5,065 nucleotides of DNA from Acidimicrobiia bacterium (GCA_016462055.1 JAEMTX010000146.1:1-5065); one strand, 5' to 3'; positions 1-5,065 are shown, numbered from the stretch's first letter. A program made the numbers and translations. Notes: generated by a model from the sequence alone, not told the origin.

Positions 1-1
1 C

Positions 2-166
2 ACTCTTAGGTGTGCATCGATTGATCCCGAGTGGTCGACGACCGATCAGCGAGGCGAGGCACTCCTTGCTGCCCCCGTGTTCGACCATGTTCATCGTCAT
101 TTGGACCATGCCAGCGAGGAATCGGTGCCGGAAACTCCGGTTGAAGAGGGAACCTCATTCACCTGA
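2..166 (+). CDS. C-terminal end of an unidentified protein (5' end outside window)
   Basis: Frame 2 is open from the window edge and ends at the TGA at 164-166, giving 54 residues with no start in view. The composition is that of a normal soluble protein tail: many acidic residues, a segment with ALLAAPVFDHVHRHLDH, and a low-complexity Glu/Pro/Thr-rich end finishing GTSFT. The alternative plus frame that stays open (from the ATG at 12) is rich in Arg, Ser, Pro and Cys and runs into the next gene, so it looks like a shadow. I do not recognise the family. The opening residues RCASIDPEW faintly recall the tail after the cysteines of the C-terminal domain of oligopeptide ABC transporter ATPases. 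That would suit the binding proteins downstream, but it is a guess from a few residues. Confidence 0.5.
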   Translation, partial: TLRCASIDPEWSTTDQRGEALLAAPVFDHVHRHLDHASEESVPETPVEEGTSFT

Positions 167-174
167 GGTGAATG
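156..174. promoter_or_regulatory. 19-base perfect inverted repeat spanning a stop codon
   Basis: CATTCACCTGAGGTGAATG has two perfect 9-base arms around a single central G (165). The symmetry continues outward as CCTC (153-156) against GAGG (175-178) if one base is allowed to bulge. The TGA stop of the upstream reading frame (164-166) lies at the centre. As RNA it could form an 8-bp stem with a 3-base loop. As DNA it has the 9-1-9 form of a dimeric repressor operator. There is no U-tract, so it is a poor terminator candidate. It lies about 160 bases upstream of the first binding-protein gene. Confidence 0.45.
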
Positions 175-180
175 GAGGCC

Positions 181-248
181 AGAGCAATCGGCGGCCACAT
201 TTCTGGGCACATTTGTGGGGTTTGTCGTGGCCTGCTCTCGCATGTGCC
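181..248 (+). other. possible folded leader or overlapping dyads upstream of SBP gene 1
   Basis: AGAGCA (181-186) and GGCCAC (193-198) can pair with GTGGCCTGCTCT (227-238). This makes a 12-bp stem interrupted by a 6-base bulge (187-192), with a 28-base loop. GGCACAT inside the loop (206-212) is complementary to ATGTGCC further downstream (242-248), which would allow a pseudoknot or an alternative fold. No known riboswitch is recognised. Whether the region is transcribed is unknown: if transcription starts near 270, these are DNA sites and not RNA. Confidence 0.25.
196..219. repeat. two tandem 12-bp direct repeats
   Basis: CACATTTCTGGG (196-207) is followed directly by CACATTTGTGGG (208-219), 11 of 12 bases identical. 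The period is slightly over one helical turn, a spacing compatible with side-by-side binding of a regulator upstream of the first binding-protein gene. It could also be a chance microduplication. No known regulator box is recognised. Confidence 0.4.
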
Positions 249-308
249 TCGGGTCACGTCTATGGTTTGAACCACAGTGGGTTCCGTGGGGAGCCCCGAT
301 CCGAACCA

Positions 309-322
309 TCGGCCATGGCCGA
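309..322. repeat. 14-base perfect palindrome touching the ribosome binding site
   Basis: TCGGCCATGGCCGA is its own reverse complement, and its last two bases are the first two of the Shine-Dalgarno sequence at 321-328. In RNA it could fold as a 5-bp GC-rich stem with a CATG loop ending against the ribosome site. The ATG at its centre is not in a reading frame that continues as a plausible gene. Confidence 0.35.
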
Positions 323-328
323 AGGAGG
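321..328 (+). promoter_or_regulatory. Shine-Dalgarno sequence that sets the start of SBP gene 1
   Basis: GAAGGAGG is a near-ideal complement to the 16S rRNA tail. It ends eight bases before the ATG at 337. This decides that ATG over the in-frame ATG at 277, which has no comparable site and would put 20 polar residues ahead of the signal peptide. Confidence 0.8.
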
Positions 329-336
329 CAGTAATC

Positions 337-1995
337 ATGCAGAGGCGTGCGGGAATCCGTCGCTGGGCACCAGTCGTCGCAGCAGTCATGGCCGTTGGCC
401 TGATCGCAACGGCGTGTGGTGGGGGCTCAAGTAGCTCCTCCGACAGCGGCAAAACCAGTGACGTAACCATTAAGGCTTCCGGTCCGCCGAAGGCTGGCGG
501 CTCGGTCAAGTTTGCCCTTGAAGCTGAGACCGATGGTTTCAATCCGTCCAGCAACCGTTGGGCCATTTCTGGCTACATGGTTGGCAACGCGGTCTTCGAT
601 CCGCTCTCGGCCTATGACGCCGATGGCAACTGGGCTCCCTATCTGGCCAAGGCCTTTACGCCGAGTGCCGATTTCAAGACTTGGACTGTCGATCTTCGTG
701 CCGGTGTGAACTTCTCCGACGGCACCCCTGTCGACGCAACAGCCGTCAAACTCGCACTCGACACGGTGAAGGCCAATGCCCTCACCGGAGCCGCCCTTGC
801 GAATATGGGTTCCATCACGGTGGTGTCGGCTTCACAGCTCACGATCGCCACGGTCGATGCCTGGGCATCGCTTCCCGCAGTGCTCACGACCCAGGTTGGC
901 TTCGTTGCCGCTCCCGCCCAGCTCAAGGCTGAAGGCCCAGCAGCAAGTCGTCAGCCGATTGGTTCTGGTCCGTTCATTCAGAAGGAATGGATCCCAGACA
1001 ATCGCTGGACCGGCACGAAGAATGCCAACTACTGGCGTTCCGATGACAAGGGCAACAAGCTCCCATACCTCGATTCGGTGGAATTCCGCCCGATCGTTGA
1101 CCCGCAGAACCGAGTGAACGCGCTTCTTTCCGGTGACGTGCAGATGATCCACACCACCGACTGGCCGGCAATTAACCGCCTTCAGTCGGAAGCAGCTTCG
1201 GGCAACGTTCAGTTCGTTGCTGACGGAACCGAAACTGAAGAGCAGTTCCTTATGTTCAACACGCTGAAGACTCCGGTTGACGACGTACGTGTGCGTCAAG
1301 GGCTCACGTTGTGTACCGACACGAATGCAATTCTGGTCGTGCAAGAGACGCCGGCCGCACGTTTGGCCGATAGCCAGTTCACGAAGGAATCGCCGTGGTA
1401 TTCCGACAGCGGTTTCACCACCAATGATGCGGCCAAGGGCAAAGCGCTCCTTGACCAGGTGAAGGCCGAAAAGGGTCCAATCGTCGTCTCGATTGGCACT
1501 ACACCAGTTCCGGCTAACACCAACACCACTGCACTTATCAAGCAGCAGTGGGAAGCCTGTGGCGTGACCGTGAATACGACGACTTCGGAACAGAGCAAGT
1601 TCGTGTCCGATGCCGTGACCGGCAACTACACCGTCAACTTGTGGCGTCAGTTCGCTGCTTCTGATCCCGATGGCGATTACGTCTGGTGGACTGGCAAGAA
1701 CGCGACTGGTCCGCTCACGTTGAACATCGCTCGTTTGAAGGATGCTCAGGTCGATGCTGCGCTTAACAAGGCTCGTGCGTCGAATGACGTGGCAGTGCGC
1801 AAGCAGGCCTATGCCGACCTTCAAAAGCGTCAGACGGAACTTGCGCCGTACATCTGGATCTCTCATTCGCAGTGGGCGATCGGTGCGGCCAAGAACATTC
1901 GCAACATTACGAACCAGACCCTTCCCGATGGACAGGCAGCCCTGCCGTTCCAGCGTGGCGAGGTTCGTCTTACTCAGACCTGGATCGATAACTAA
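337..1995 (+). CDS. family 5 extracytoplasmic solute-binding lipoprotein, copy 1 (ABC importer)
   Basis: This 552-residue protein is predicted to bind a small ligand outside the membrane and hand it to an ABC importer of the peptide/nickel/oligosaccharide class (SBP_bac_5 family). It starts with a lipoprotein signal: Arg-rich n-region, hydrophobic stretch at about 11-25, lipobox ATAC with Cys27 as the lipid site, then a Gly/Ser linker. The family signature appears as YLAKAFTPSADFKTW (from 102) leading to FSDGTPV (126-132). GSGPF (209-213) and NYWR (231-234) match the conserved GTGPY...NPDYW region. The length is normal for the family. Besides Cys27 the only cysteines are 326 and 408. The start rests on the strong ribosome site just upstream. 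The ligand cannot be read from sequence: peptides, sugars and metal chelates all occur in this family. No permease or ATPase gene follows, and a terminator closes the unit. It is about 70% identical by eye to the next gene. Confidence 0.93.
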   Translation: MQRRAGIRRWAPVVAAVMAVGLIATACGGGSSSSSDSGKTSDVTIKASGPPKAGGSVKFALEAETDGFNPSSNRWAISGYMVGNAVFDPLSAYDADGNWAPYLAKAFTPSADFKTWTVDLRAGVNFSDGTPVDATAVKLALDTVKANALTGAALANMGSITVVSASQLTIATVDAWASLPAVLTTQVGFVAAPAQLKAEGPAASRQPIGSGPFIQKEWIPDNRWTGTKNANYWRSDDKGNKLPYLDSVEFRPIVDPQNRVNALLSGDVQMIHTTDWPAINRLQSEAASGNVQFVADGTETEEQFLMFNTLKTPVDDVRVRQGLTLCTDTNAILVVQETPAARLADSQFTKESPWYSDSGFTTNDAAKGKALLDQVKAEKGPIVVSIGTTPVPANTNTTALIKQQWEACGVTVNTTTSEQSKFVSDAVTGNYTVNLWRQFAASDPDGDYVWWTGKNATGPLTLNIARLKDAQVDAALNKARASNDVAVRKQAYADLQKRQTELAPYIWISHSQWAIGAAKNIRNITNQTLPDGQAALPFQRGEVRLTQTWIDN

Positions 1996-2016
1996 TCCAG
2001 TTCTGCGAAATTTGCT

Positions 2017-2050
2017 GAAAGGGTCCGGTGCTTCGGCACCGGACCCTTTC
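2017..2050 (+). terminator. strong hairpin terminator after SBP gene 1
   Basis: GAAAGGGTCCGGTGC (2017-2031) and GCACCGGACCCTTTC (2036-2050) form a perfect 15-bp stem closed by a TTCG loop in the extra-stable C(UUCG)G context. It begins 21 bases after the stop codon. No U-run follows; only the CCCTTTC end of the arm is pyrimidine-rich, as is common in high-GC actinobacteria. The A and T runs at the stem base could let it act on both strands. Confidence 0.85.
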
Positions 2051-2084
2051 GCGTGGATGCAGTCTCCACATCGCGGCAGTTTCC

Positions 2085-2114
2085 CCGACATGGAGTGTTC
2101 CCCGTCGGTAGTGT
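2085..2114 (+). promoter_or_regulatory. possible sigma-70 type promoter for SBP gene 2
   Basis: CCGACA (2085-2090) keeps the GACA half of a -35 box. Eighteen bases later TAGTGT (2109-2114) fits the TANNNT form of actinobacterial -10 boxes. A start near 2121 would give a leader of about 27 bases. The position, just after the terminator and just before the gene, is right, but the match is modest. TTCCCCG occurs twice here (2081-2087 and 2098-2104), which could be a small regulator site. Confidence 0.3.
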
Positions 2115-2136
2115 GAACAAAGGAAGTCCATTGACT

Positions 2137-2142
2137 AGGGGG
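2137..2142 (+). promoter_or_regulatory. weak ribosome binding site of SBP gene 2
   Basis: AGGGGG lies five bases before the ATG at 2148. It differs from AGGAGG by one base. An in-frame TAG at 2136-2138 rules out any earlier start. A second purine run, AAGGAAG (2120-2126), lies too far upstream for this ATG but could serve a very short leader frame starting at TTG 2131. Confidence 0.5.
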
Positions 2143-2147
2143 CGGAA

Positions 2148-3797
2148 ATGATTCGTCGGATGGTTTCAGTCGTTGCTGCAGTTGCTGCAGTGGCACTCTT
2201 TGCATCGTCATGCAGCAGTTCCGGTTCAAGTTCGGGCGGAAACTCGGCGAGCAGTACCTCGGACATCACCGTGAAAGCAACGGGTGCACCGACTGCAGGC
2301 GGCTCAGTGAAGTTCGCTCTCGAGGCAGATTCCGACGGTTTTAATCCGACAACAAACCGTTGGGCCGTTTCAGGGCACATGGTCGGTTCCGCAGTTTTCG
2401 ATCCGCTTTCCGCCTATGACGAAAACGGGAAGGCACAGCCCTACCTAGCGAAGTCGTTTACGCCGAGTGCCGACTTCAAGTCGTGGACGATCGAGTTGCG
2501 TCCGAATGTGAACTTTTCTAATGGCACACCAGTTGATGGTGCAGCAGTAGCGAAGTCGCTCAACGCAATGAAGAAAGATGTACTGGTCGGCATTGCGCTT
2601 GCGAATATTGCTTCTGTTGTTGCATCGGGTCCTTTGAGCGTGACGGTGACGATGATCGATCCTGACGCGTCATTGCCCGCTGCACTAACGACGCAGGTCG
2701 GCTACGTCGTTTCCCCCGCGCAACTTGACGCAGCACCTCCAGCCAATACGAGATCACCAATTGGCTCGGGTCCATTCATTCAAAAAGAATGGGTTCCAGA
2801 TAATCGCTGGTCGGGCACGAAGAACCCGAACTACTGGCGCTCCGACGCGAAGGGCAACAAGCTCCCGTATCTCGACTCGCTTGAGTTCCGACCCATCACC
2901 GATCCACAAAATCGCGTGAATGCGTTGCTGGCTGGCGATGTCAACATAATTCACACCACTGACTTTCCGGCGATGGCGAAACTCCGCAGCGAGGCGCAAT
3001 CCGGGGCGGTGCAGGTTGTGTTTGACCAGACTGAAACTGAAGAAAGCTTTGTGATTTTCAATACGTCCAAGGCTCCACTCGATGACGTGCGCGTTCGTGA
3101 AGGCTTGAAACTCTGCACCGATCCAGCGGCGATCCTCGTGATCAATGACACTCCTGCCGATCGCGCTGCCAATAGTCAGTTCACCAAAGACTCTCCGTGG
3201 TATTTCGATGCGGGTTTCAAGACGAACGATCCTGCTGCGGGCAAGGCACTAATAGAGAAAGTGAAAGCGGAAAAGGGTCCGATCTCCCTTAATCTCGCGA
3301 CGACTCCAGTCCCAGCGAACGTGAATACCACTGCGCTGATAAAGCAGCAATGGGAAGCGTGTGGTGTGAGCGTGACCACCACAACGACCGAACAGAGCAA
3401 GTTCATCCTCGACTTGGCGACCGGCAACTATCAAGCGAATCTGTCTCGCCAGTTCAGTGGCACCGATCCCGCCGTCGATTATGTCTGGTGGACCGGAAAG
3501 AACGCGACCGGCCCGCTGGCGTTGAACTTTGCGCGGCTTAACGATCCAGAACTCAATGTTGCACTCGATAAGGGCCGCGGTTCTCCCGATGTGGCAGTTC
3601 GCAAAGAGGCCTATGCCACGGTTCAGAAACGTCAAACTGCGTTGGTTCCTTACATCTGGCTCGCTCATTCACAGTGGGCGCTTGGTGCGGCTAAGAACAT
3701 TCGGAACTTCACATCGATGACGCTTCCCGATGGAGCAAAGGCACAGCCGTTCCAAGGCGGCACCGTCAAGCTCACTGAAACCTGGATCGAGAAGTGA
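2148..3797 (+). CDS. family 5 extracytoplasmic solute-binding lipoprotein, copy 2 (ABC importer)
   Basis: This 549-residue paralogue of the preceding gene has the same predicted role: a membrane-anchored ligand receptor for an ABC importer of the peptide/nickel class. The signal peptide is short (MIRR, then a hydrophobic VAAVAAVALF core) and ends in lipobox ASSC with Cys22, followed by a Ser/Gly linker. Family motifs are at YLAKSFTPSADFK (from 99), FSNGTPV (123-129, Asn where copy 1 has Asp), GSGPF (206-210) and NYWR (228-231). The remaining two cysteines, 323 and 405, match those of copy 1 in place and spacing. The two proteins align almost without gaps. The most diverged mature segment is about residues 130-180, where less than half the positions agree by eye. 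Codons differ widely even where the protein is identical, so this is not a recent copy. The start is bounded by an in-frame stop just upstream. The ligand is unknown. The next gene follows after 15 bases. Confidence 0.93.
   Translation: MIRRMVSVVAAVAAVALFASSCSSSGSSSGGNSASSTSDITVKATGAPTAGGSVKFALEADSDGFNPTTNRWAVSGHMVGSAVFDPLSAYDENGKAQPYLAKSFTPSADFKSWTIELRPNVNFSNGTPVDGAAVAKSLNAMKKDVLVGIALANIASVVASGPLSVTVTMIDPDASLPAALTTQVGYVVSPAQLDAAPPANTRSPIGSGPFIQKEWVPDNRWSGTKNPNYWRSDAKGNKLPYLDSLEFRPITDPQNRVNALLAGDVNIIHTTDFPAMAKLRSEAQSGAVQVVFDQTETEESFVIFNTSKAPLDDVRVREGLKLCTDPAAILVINDTPADRAANSQFTKDSPWYFDAGFKTNDPAAGKALIEKVKAEKGPISLNLATTPVPANVNTTALIKQQWEACGVSVTTTTTEQSKFILDLATGNYQANLSRQFSGTDPAVDYVWWTGKNATGPLALNFARLNDPELNVALDKGRGSPDVAVRKEAYATVQKRQTALVPYIWLAHSQWALGAAKNIRNFTSMTLPDGAKAQPFQGGTVKLTETWIEK
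2172..2189 (+). repeat. 9-bp tandem repeat within the signal peptide of SBP gene 2
   Basis: GTTGCTGCA occurs twice in a row and encodes Val-Ala-Ala twice in the hydrophobic core of the signal peptide. Slippage here would lengthen or shorten the core by three residues without breaking the frame. Copy 1 has no such repeat. Confidence 0.6.
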
Positions 3798-3812
3798 TCC
3801 CGAGCTGAACCA

Positions 3813-4544
3813 GTGCGCACCGCTACGTTCACTGGCGTGGCTGGTTCGGTTCGTCAACTTCGTCCGGGGTTGCGTAACAGCGCGCCTACGCTCGTCAACG
3901 AGAAGGAACTTTGGGCCGCGGGCCATTCTGTTGTCGTCGGTCTCGATGAGGTTGGGCGCGGTTCGTGGGCTGGGCCGCTGGTGATTGGCGCAGCAGTCGT
4001 TCCGCAAGATCGTCGTGTGTACAAACTTCGCGATTCAAAGATGCTCACAGAATCAGAACGCGAATCGATGTTTGATCGTGTGGCCGAATGGTGTGACGCG
4101 TGGTCGCTCGGAATCGTGACTCATCAAGAATGCGACGAACTCGGAATGTCGGCCGCGCTGCGTCTAGCGGCGTCGCGCGCGATTGCATCGCTTGACGTTG
4201 TGCCCGACCGCGTTTTGCTCGATGGTTCGCATGATTTCGTTGGTGGGGGTATTACGAAGACAATCGTGAAAGGCGATGCGACGTGCGTATCGATTGCTGC
4301 CGCTTCGATTCTGGCCAAGGTCAGTCGCGACCGCATGATGAGGGCTGAAGCGGAAAATTTTCCGGCCTATGACTTTCATCGCAATAAGGGTTACCCGTGC
4401 CCGCGGCATCGCATGGCGCTTGCCGCGTTAGGGCCGACCACGATTCACCGTCGTTCATGGTCGTATATGGATGATCTGCCATGGTCGGGAATCCACCGTT
4501 CGGATCCGATAATGACGCAGCCGAGTTTGTTCAACGTCGGTTAG
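3813..4544 (+). CDS. rnhB: ribonuclease HII
   Basis: This 243-residue enzyme cuts the RNA strand of RNA-DNA hybrids and starts removal of single ribonucleotides built into DNA; it acts in the cytoplasm on the chromosome with divalent metal. The full set of family motifs is visible: GLDEVGRG (43-50) with catalytic Asp45 and Glu46, RDSKMLTESERE (73-84), LLDGS with Asp137, KGD with Asp155, SIAAASILAKVSRD (160-173), and HRNKGY near residue 190. All four acidic active-site positions known from the E. coli and Thermotoga enzymes are present. The frame opens at GTG 3813, 15 bases after the preceding stop and in the same frame, with no clear ribosome site. GTG 3837 or TTG 3870 could be the true start, since recognisable homology begins only near residue 25. 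The C-terminal tail RRSWSYMDDLPW followed by about 18 residues is beyond the catalytic core. The gene is probably read through from SBP gene 2, as no terminator separates them. Confidence 0.95.
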   Translation: MRTATFTGVAGSVRQLRPGLRNSAPTLVNEKELWAAGHSVVVGLDEVGRGSWAGPLVIGAAVVPQDRRVYKLRDSKMLTESERESMFDRVAEWCDAWSLGIVTHQECDELGMSAALRLAASRAIASLDVVPDRVLLDGSHDFVGGGITKTIVKGDATCVSIAAASILAKVSRDRMMRAEAENFPAYDFHRNKGYPCPRHRMALAALGPTTIHRRSWSYMDDLPWSGIHRSDPIMTQPSLFNVG

Positions 4545-4567
4545 TCGTTTGGGCGTCGGGGGGCAGA

Positions 4568-4579
4568 TACCCTCAGTCC
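4568..4579 (+). promoter_or_regulatory. possible -10 box for leaderless expression of the membrane protein
   Basis: TACCCT (4568-4573) fits TANNNT and sits six bases before the A of ATG 4580, the spacing seen for leaderless actinobacterial transcripts. No well-placed -35 box is evident: TTGGGC at 4549-4554 leaves only 13 bases. The absence of a well-spaced Shine-Dalgarno sequence supports the idea; the G-run at 4558-4563 is about 16 bases from the start. Confidence 0.4.
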
Positions 4580-5014
4580 ATGGCTCTCCGCTCTCGCATC
4601 GTTCTTCTCGCCTTTGGTCTATGGACGGTGTTCGTTTGGGGCAATCGCATTTCGAACACGCTGCGATCGGAGGAATCGGCGAGTTCGAAGACGTTCTCAG
4701 CGGTGCTGTCGGTCATCCTGCTGGCGTTTGCGGTGGCAGTGATTCTGGTTGTGGTCAAAGCCTGGAAGTCACAGATCCCTGCCAATGGGGCCAAAGTGCT
4801 GATGGTGGCCGCTGCGCTCACAGTTGTGGTGTGGCTTGTTCGAGTGCCCATGATCCTCATGGCGGACCATGGCGACAAGGATCCCGGGTTCAAGATCGTT
4901 CATGTTGGTCTAGGTGCGGTGTCGGTAGTTTTGGCTGCACTGGTGTGGCAAACAGGGGCAGTCGCGCTGCGCCAGGGCCGGGAGAGTTCGGCAATGGAGA
5001 GCAGTCGGGGCTGA
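4580..5014 (+). CDS. small four-helix membrane protein of unknown function
   Basis: This 144-residue protein is not one I recognise. It has four hydrophobic stretches at about 7-21, 39-59, 72-94 and 104-128, so it should sit in the cytoplasmic membrane with very short loops. Charged or polar connectors include RISNTLRSEESASSK (23-37), KAWKSQ (60-65) and HGDKDPGFK (97-105); the tail after 130 is polar. Arg88-Val-Pro90 lies within the third helix and His108 in the fourth, polar positions that could matter for function. I chose ATG 4580 because the first helix starts at once and the possible leaderless promoter fits. The in-frame ATG at 4481 would add 33 polar residues and overlap rnhB by 64 bases. 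It lies 35 bases after rnhB. No catalytic motif is visible. Confidence 0.75.
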   Translation: MALRSRIVLLAFGLWTVFVWGNRISNTLRSEESASSKTFSAVLSVILLAFAVAVILVVVKAWKSQIPANGAKVLMVAAALTVVVWLVRVPMILMADHGDKDPGFKIVHVGLGAVSVVLAALVWQTGAVALRQGRESSAMESSRG

Positions 5015-5021
5015 CCCGACT
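5003..5021 (+). other. 7-bp GC-rich hairpin over the stop codon of the membrane protein
   Basis: AGTCGGG (5003-5009) pairs perfectly with CCCGACT (5015-5021) around a GCTGA loop that holds the TGA stop (5012-5014). It has no U-run. It could weakly end the upstream message or be chance. Its last base is also the first base of the possible -10 box that follows. Confidence 0.3.
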
Positions 5022-5033
5022 ACATTCAGCGTC
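5021..5033 (+). promoter_or_regulatory. possible -10 box for leaderless expression of the last gene
   Basis: TACATT (5021-5026) fits TANNNT and lies seven bases before the A of ATG 5034. There is no Shine-Dalgarno sequence between the previous stop and this ATG. It has the same arrangement as at 4568-4580. No -35 box is obvious in the upstream coding sequence. Confidence 0.4.
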
Positions 5034-5065
5034 ATGGGTCAGCCAGTCACAGTTCTAGAGAAGCC
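5034..5065 (+). CDS. N-terminal start of an unidentified protein (3' end outside window)
   Basis: Only ten codons and part of another are present, reading MGQPVTVLEK and then Pro. The frame is open to the window edge. The start lies 19 bases after the previous stop, and the possible leaderless promoter points at it. Too little is visible to name a family. Confidence 0.45.
   Translation, partial: MGQPVTVLEK

Noticed and set aside
277..336. Upstream in-frame ATG at 277 as the start of SBP gene 1
   Set aside because: It would place 20 polar residues before the signal peptide and translate through the strong Shine-Dalgarno at 321-328, which clearly serves ATG 337.
12..434. 140-codon plus-strand frame at the left end
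   Set aside because: It overlaps the signal peptide region of SBP gene 1 by nearly 100 bases, has an Arg/Ser/Pro-rich shadow composition, and conflicts with the more protein-like frame ending at 166.
159..566. 135-codon minus-strand frame across the leader and start of SBP gene 1
   Set aside because: It is antisense to a confident gene, its composition is shadow-like, and a matching shadow lies opposite the same region of copy 2.
832..2229. 465-codon open frame on the minus strand, antisense to SBP gene 1
   Set aside because: It lies opposite a gene with a signal peptide, family motifs and a ribosome site. Its translation is rich in Arg, Cys and His with no recognisable domain, it runs through the terminator hairpin, and a shorter similar shadow appears opposite copy 2. 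It is a by-product of codon bias.
337..3797. Recent duplication or gene conversion between the two binding-protein genes
   Set aside because: Long exact nucleotide matches are absent; the best I noticed is about 17 bases (TTTACGCCGAGTGCCGA). Third codon positions differ throughout, so the copies have evolved apart for a long time.
4464..4475. YMDD, the catalytic box of many reverse transcriptases
   Set aside because: It falls in the C-terminal tail of an otherwise complete RNase HII, with no other reverse transcriptase motif nearby. It is a chance match.
4481..4579. Longer membrane protein starting at ATG 4481
   Set aside because: The extra 33 residues are polar, overlap the end of rnhB and lack a good ribosome site. 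ATG 4580 fits both the helix pattern and the nearby TANNNT box.
4549..5058. 169-codon plus-strand frame overlapping the membrane protein
   Set aside because: It is Gly/Ser/Cys/His-rich without domain character, while the other frame gives four clean hydrophobic helices.

Overview
The window reads as a stretch of actinobacterial chromosome of moderately high GC, and every supported gene lies on the plus strand. Two lipoproteins with high-GC codon use, an RNase HII of actinobacterial style and two possible leaderless starts (TANNNT six or seven bases before ATG) all fit an actinobacterium. A member of the Acidimicrobiia is my best guess from the look of the proteins, but no marker here proves it.

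Layout. Positions 2-166 hold what looks like the last 54 codons of an unidentified gene cut by the window edge. Its stop codon sits inside a 19-base perfect dyad (156-174). A 170-base intergenic region follows, dense in small repeats and dyads: a 12-bp tandem repeat, a bulged stem, and a 14-base palindrome touching the ribosome binding site. Next comes a family 5 (peptide/nickel type) extracytoplasmic solute-binding lipoprotein (337-1995), closed by a strong 15-bp UUCG-loop hairpin terminator (2017-2050). A paralogue of the same lipoprotein (2148-3797) follows with its own possible promoter. Fifteen bases after it begins rnhB, ribonuclease HII (3813-4544), with no terminator between. A small protein with four predicted membrane segments (4580-5014) and the first codons of a further gene (from 5034) end the window.

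How the parts relate. The two binding proteins are tandem duplicates, about 70% identical by eye over the mature region and much diverged at synonymous sites, so the duplication is old. Both should be lipid-anchored on the outer face of the membrane and should deliver ligands to an ABC importer, but no permease or ATPase gene is complete in the window. The terminator between them suggests separate expression. The second copy may be co-transcribed with rnhB, a housekeeping gene that removes ribonucleotides and RNA primers from DNA. No mobile element, CRISPR array, tRNA, rRNA or defence system is visible. I found no clearly new system; the points worth a second look are the paralogue pair, the structured leader of the first copy, and the possible leaderless promoters.
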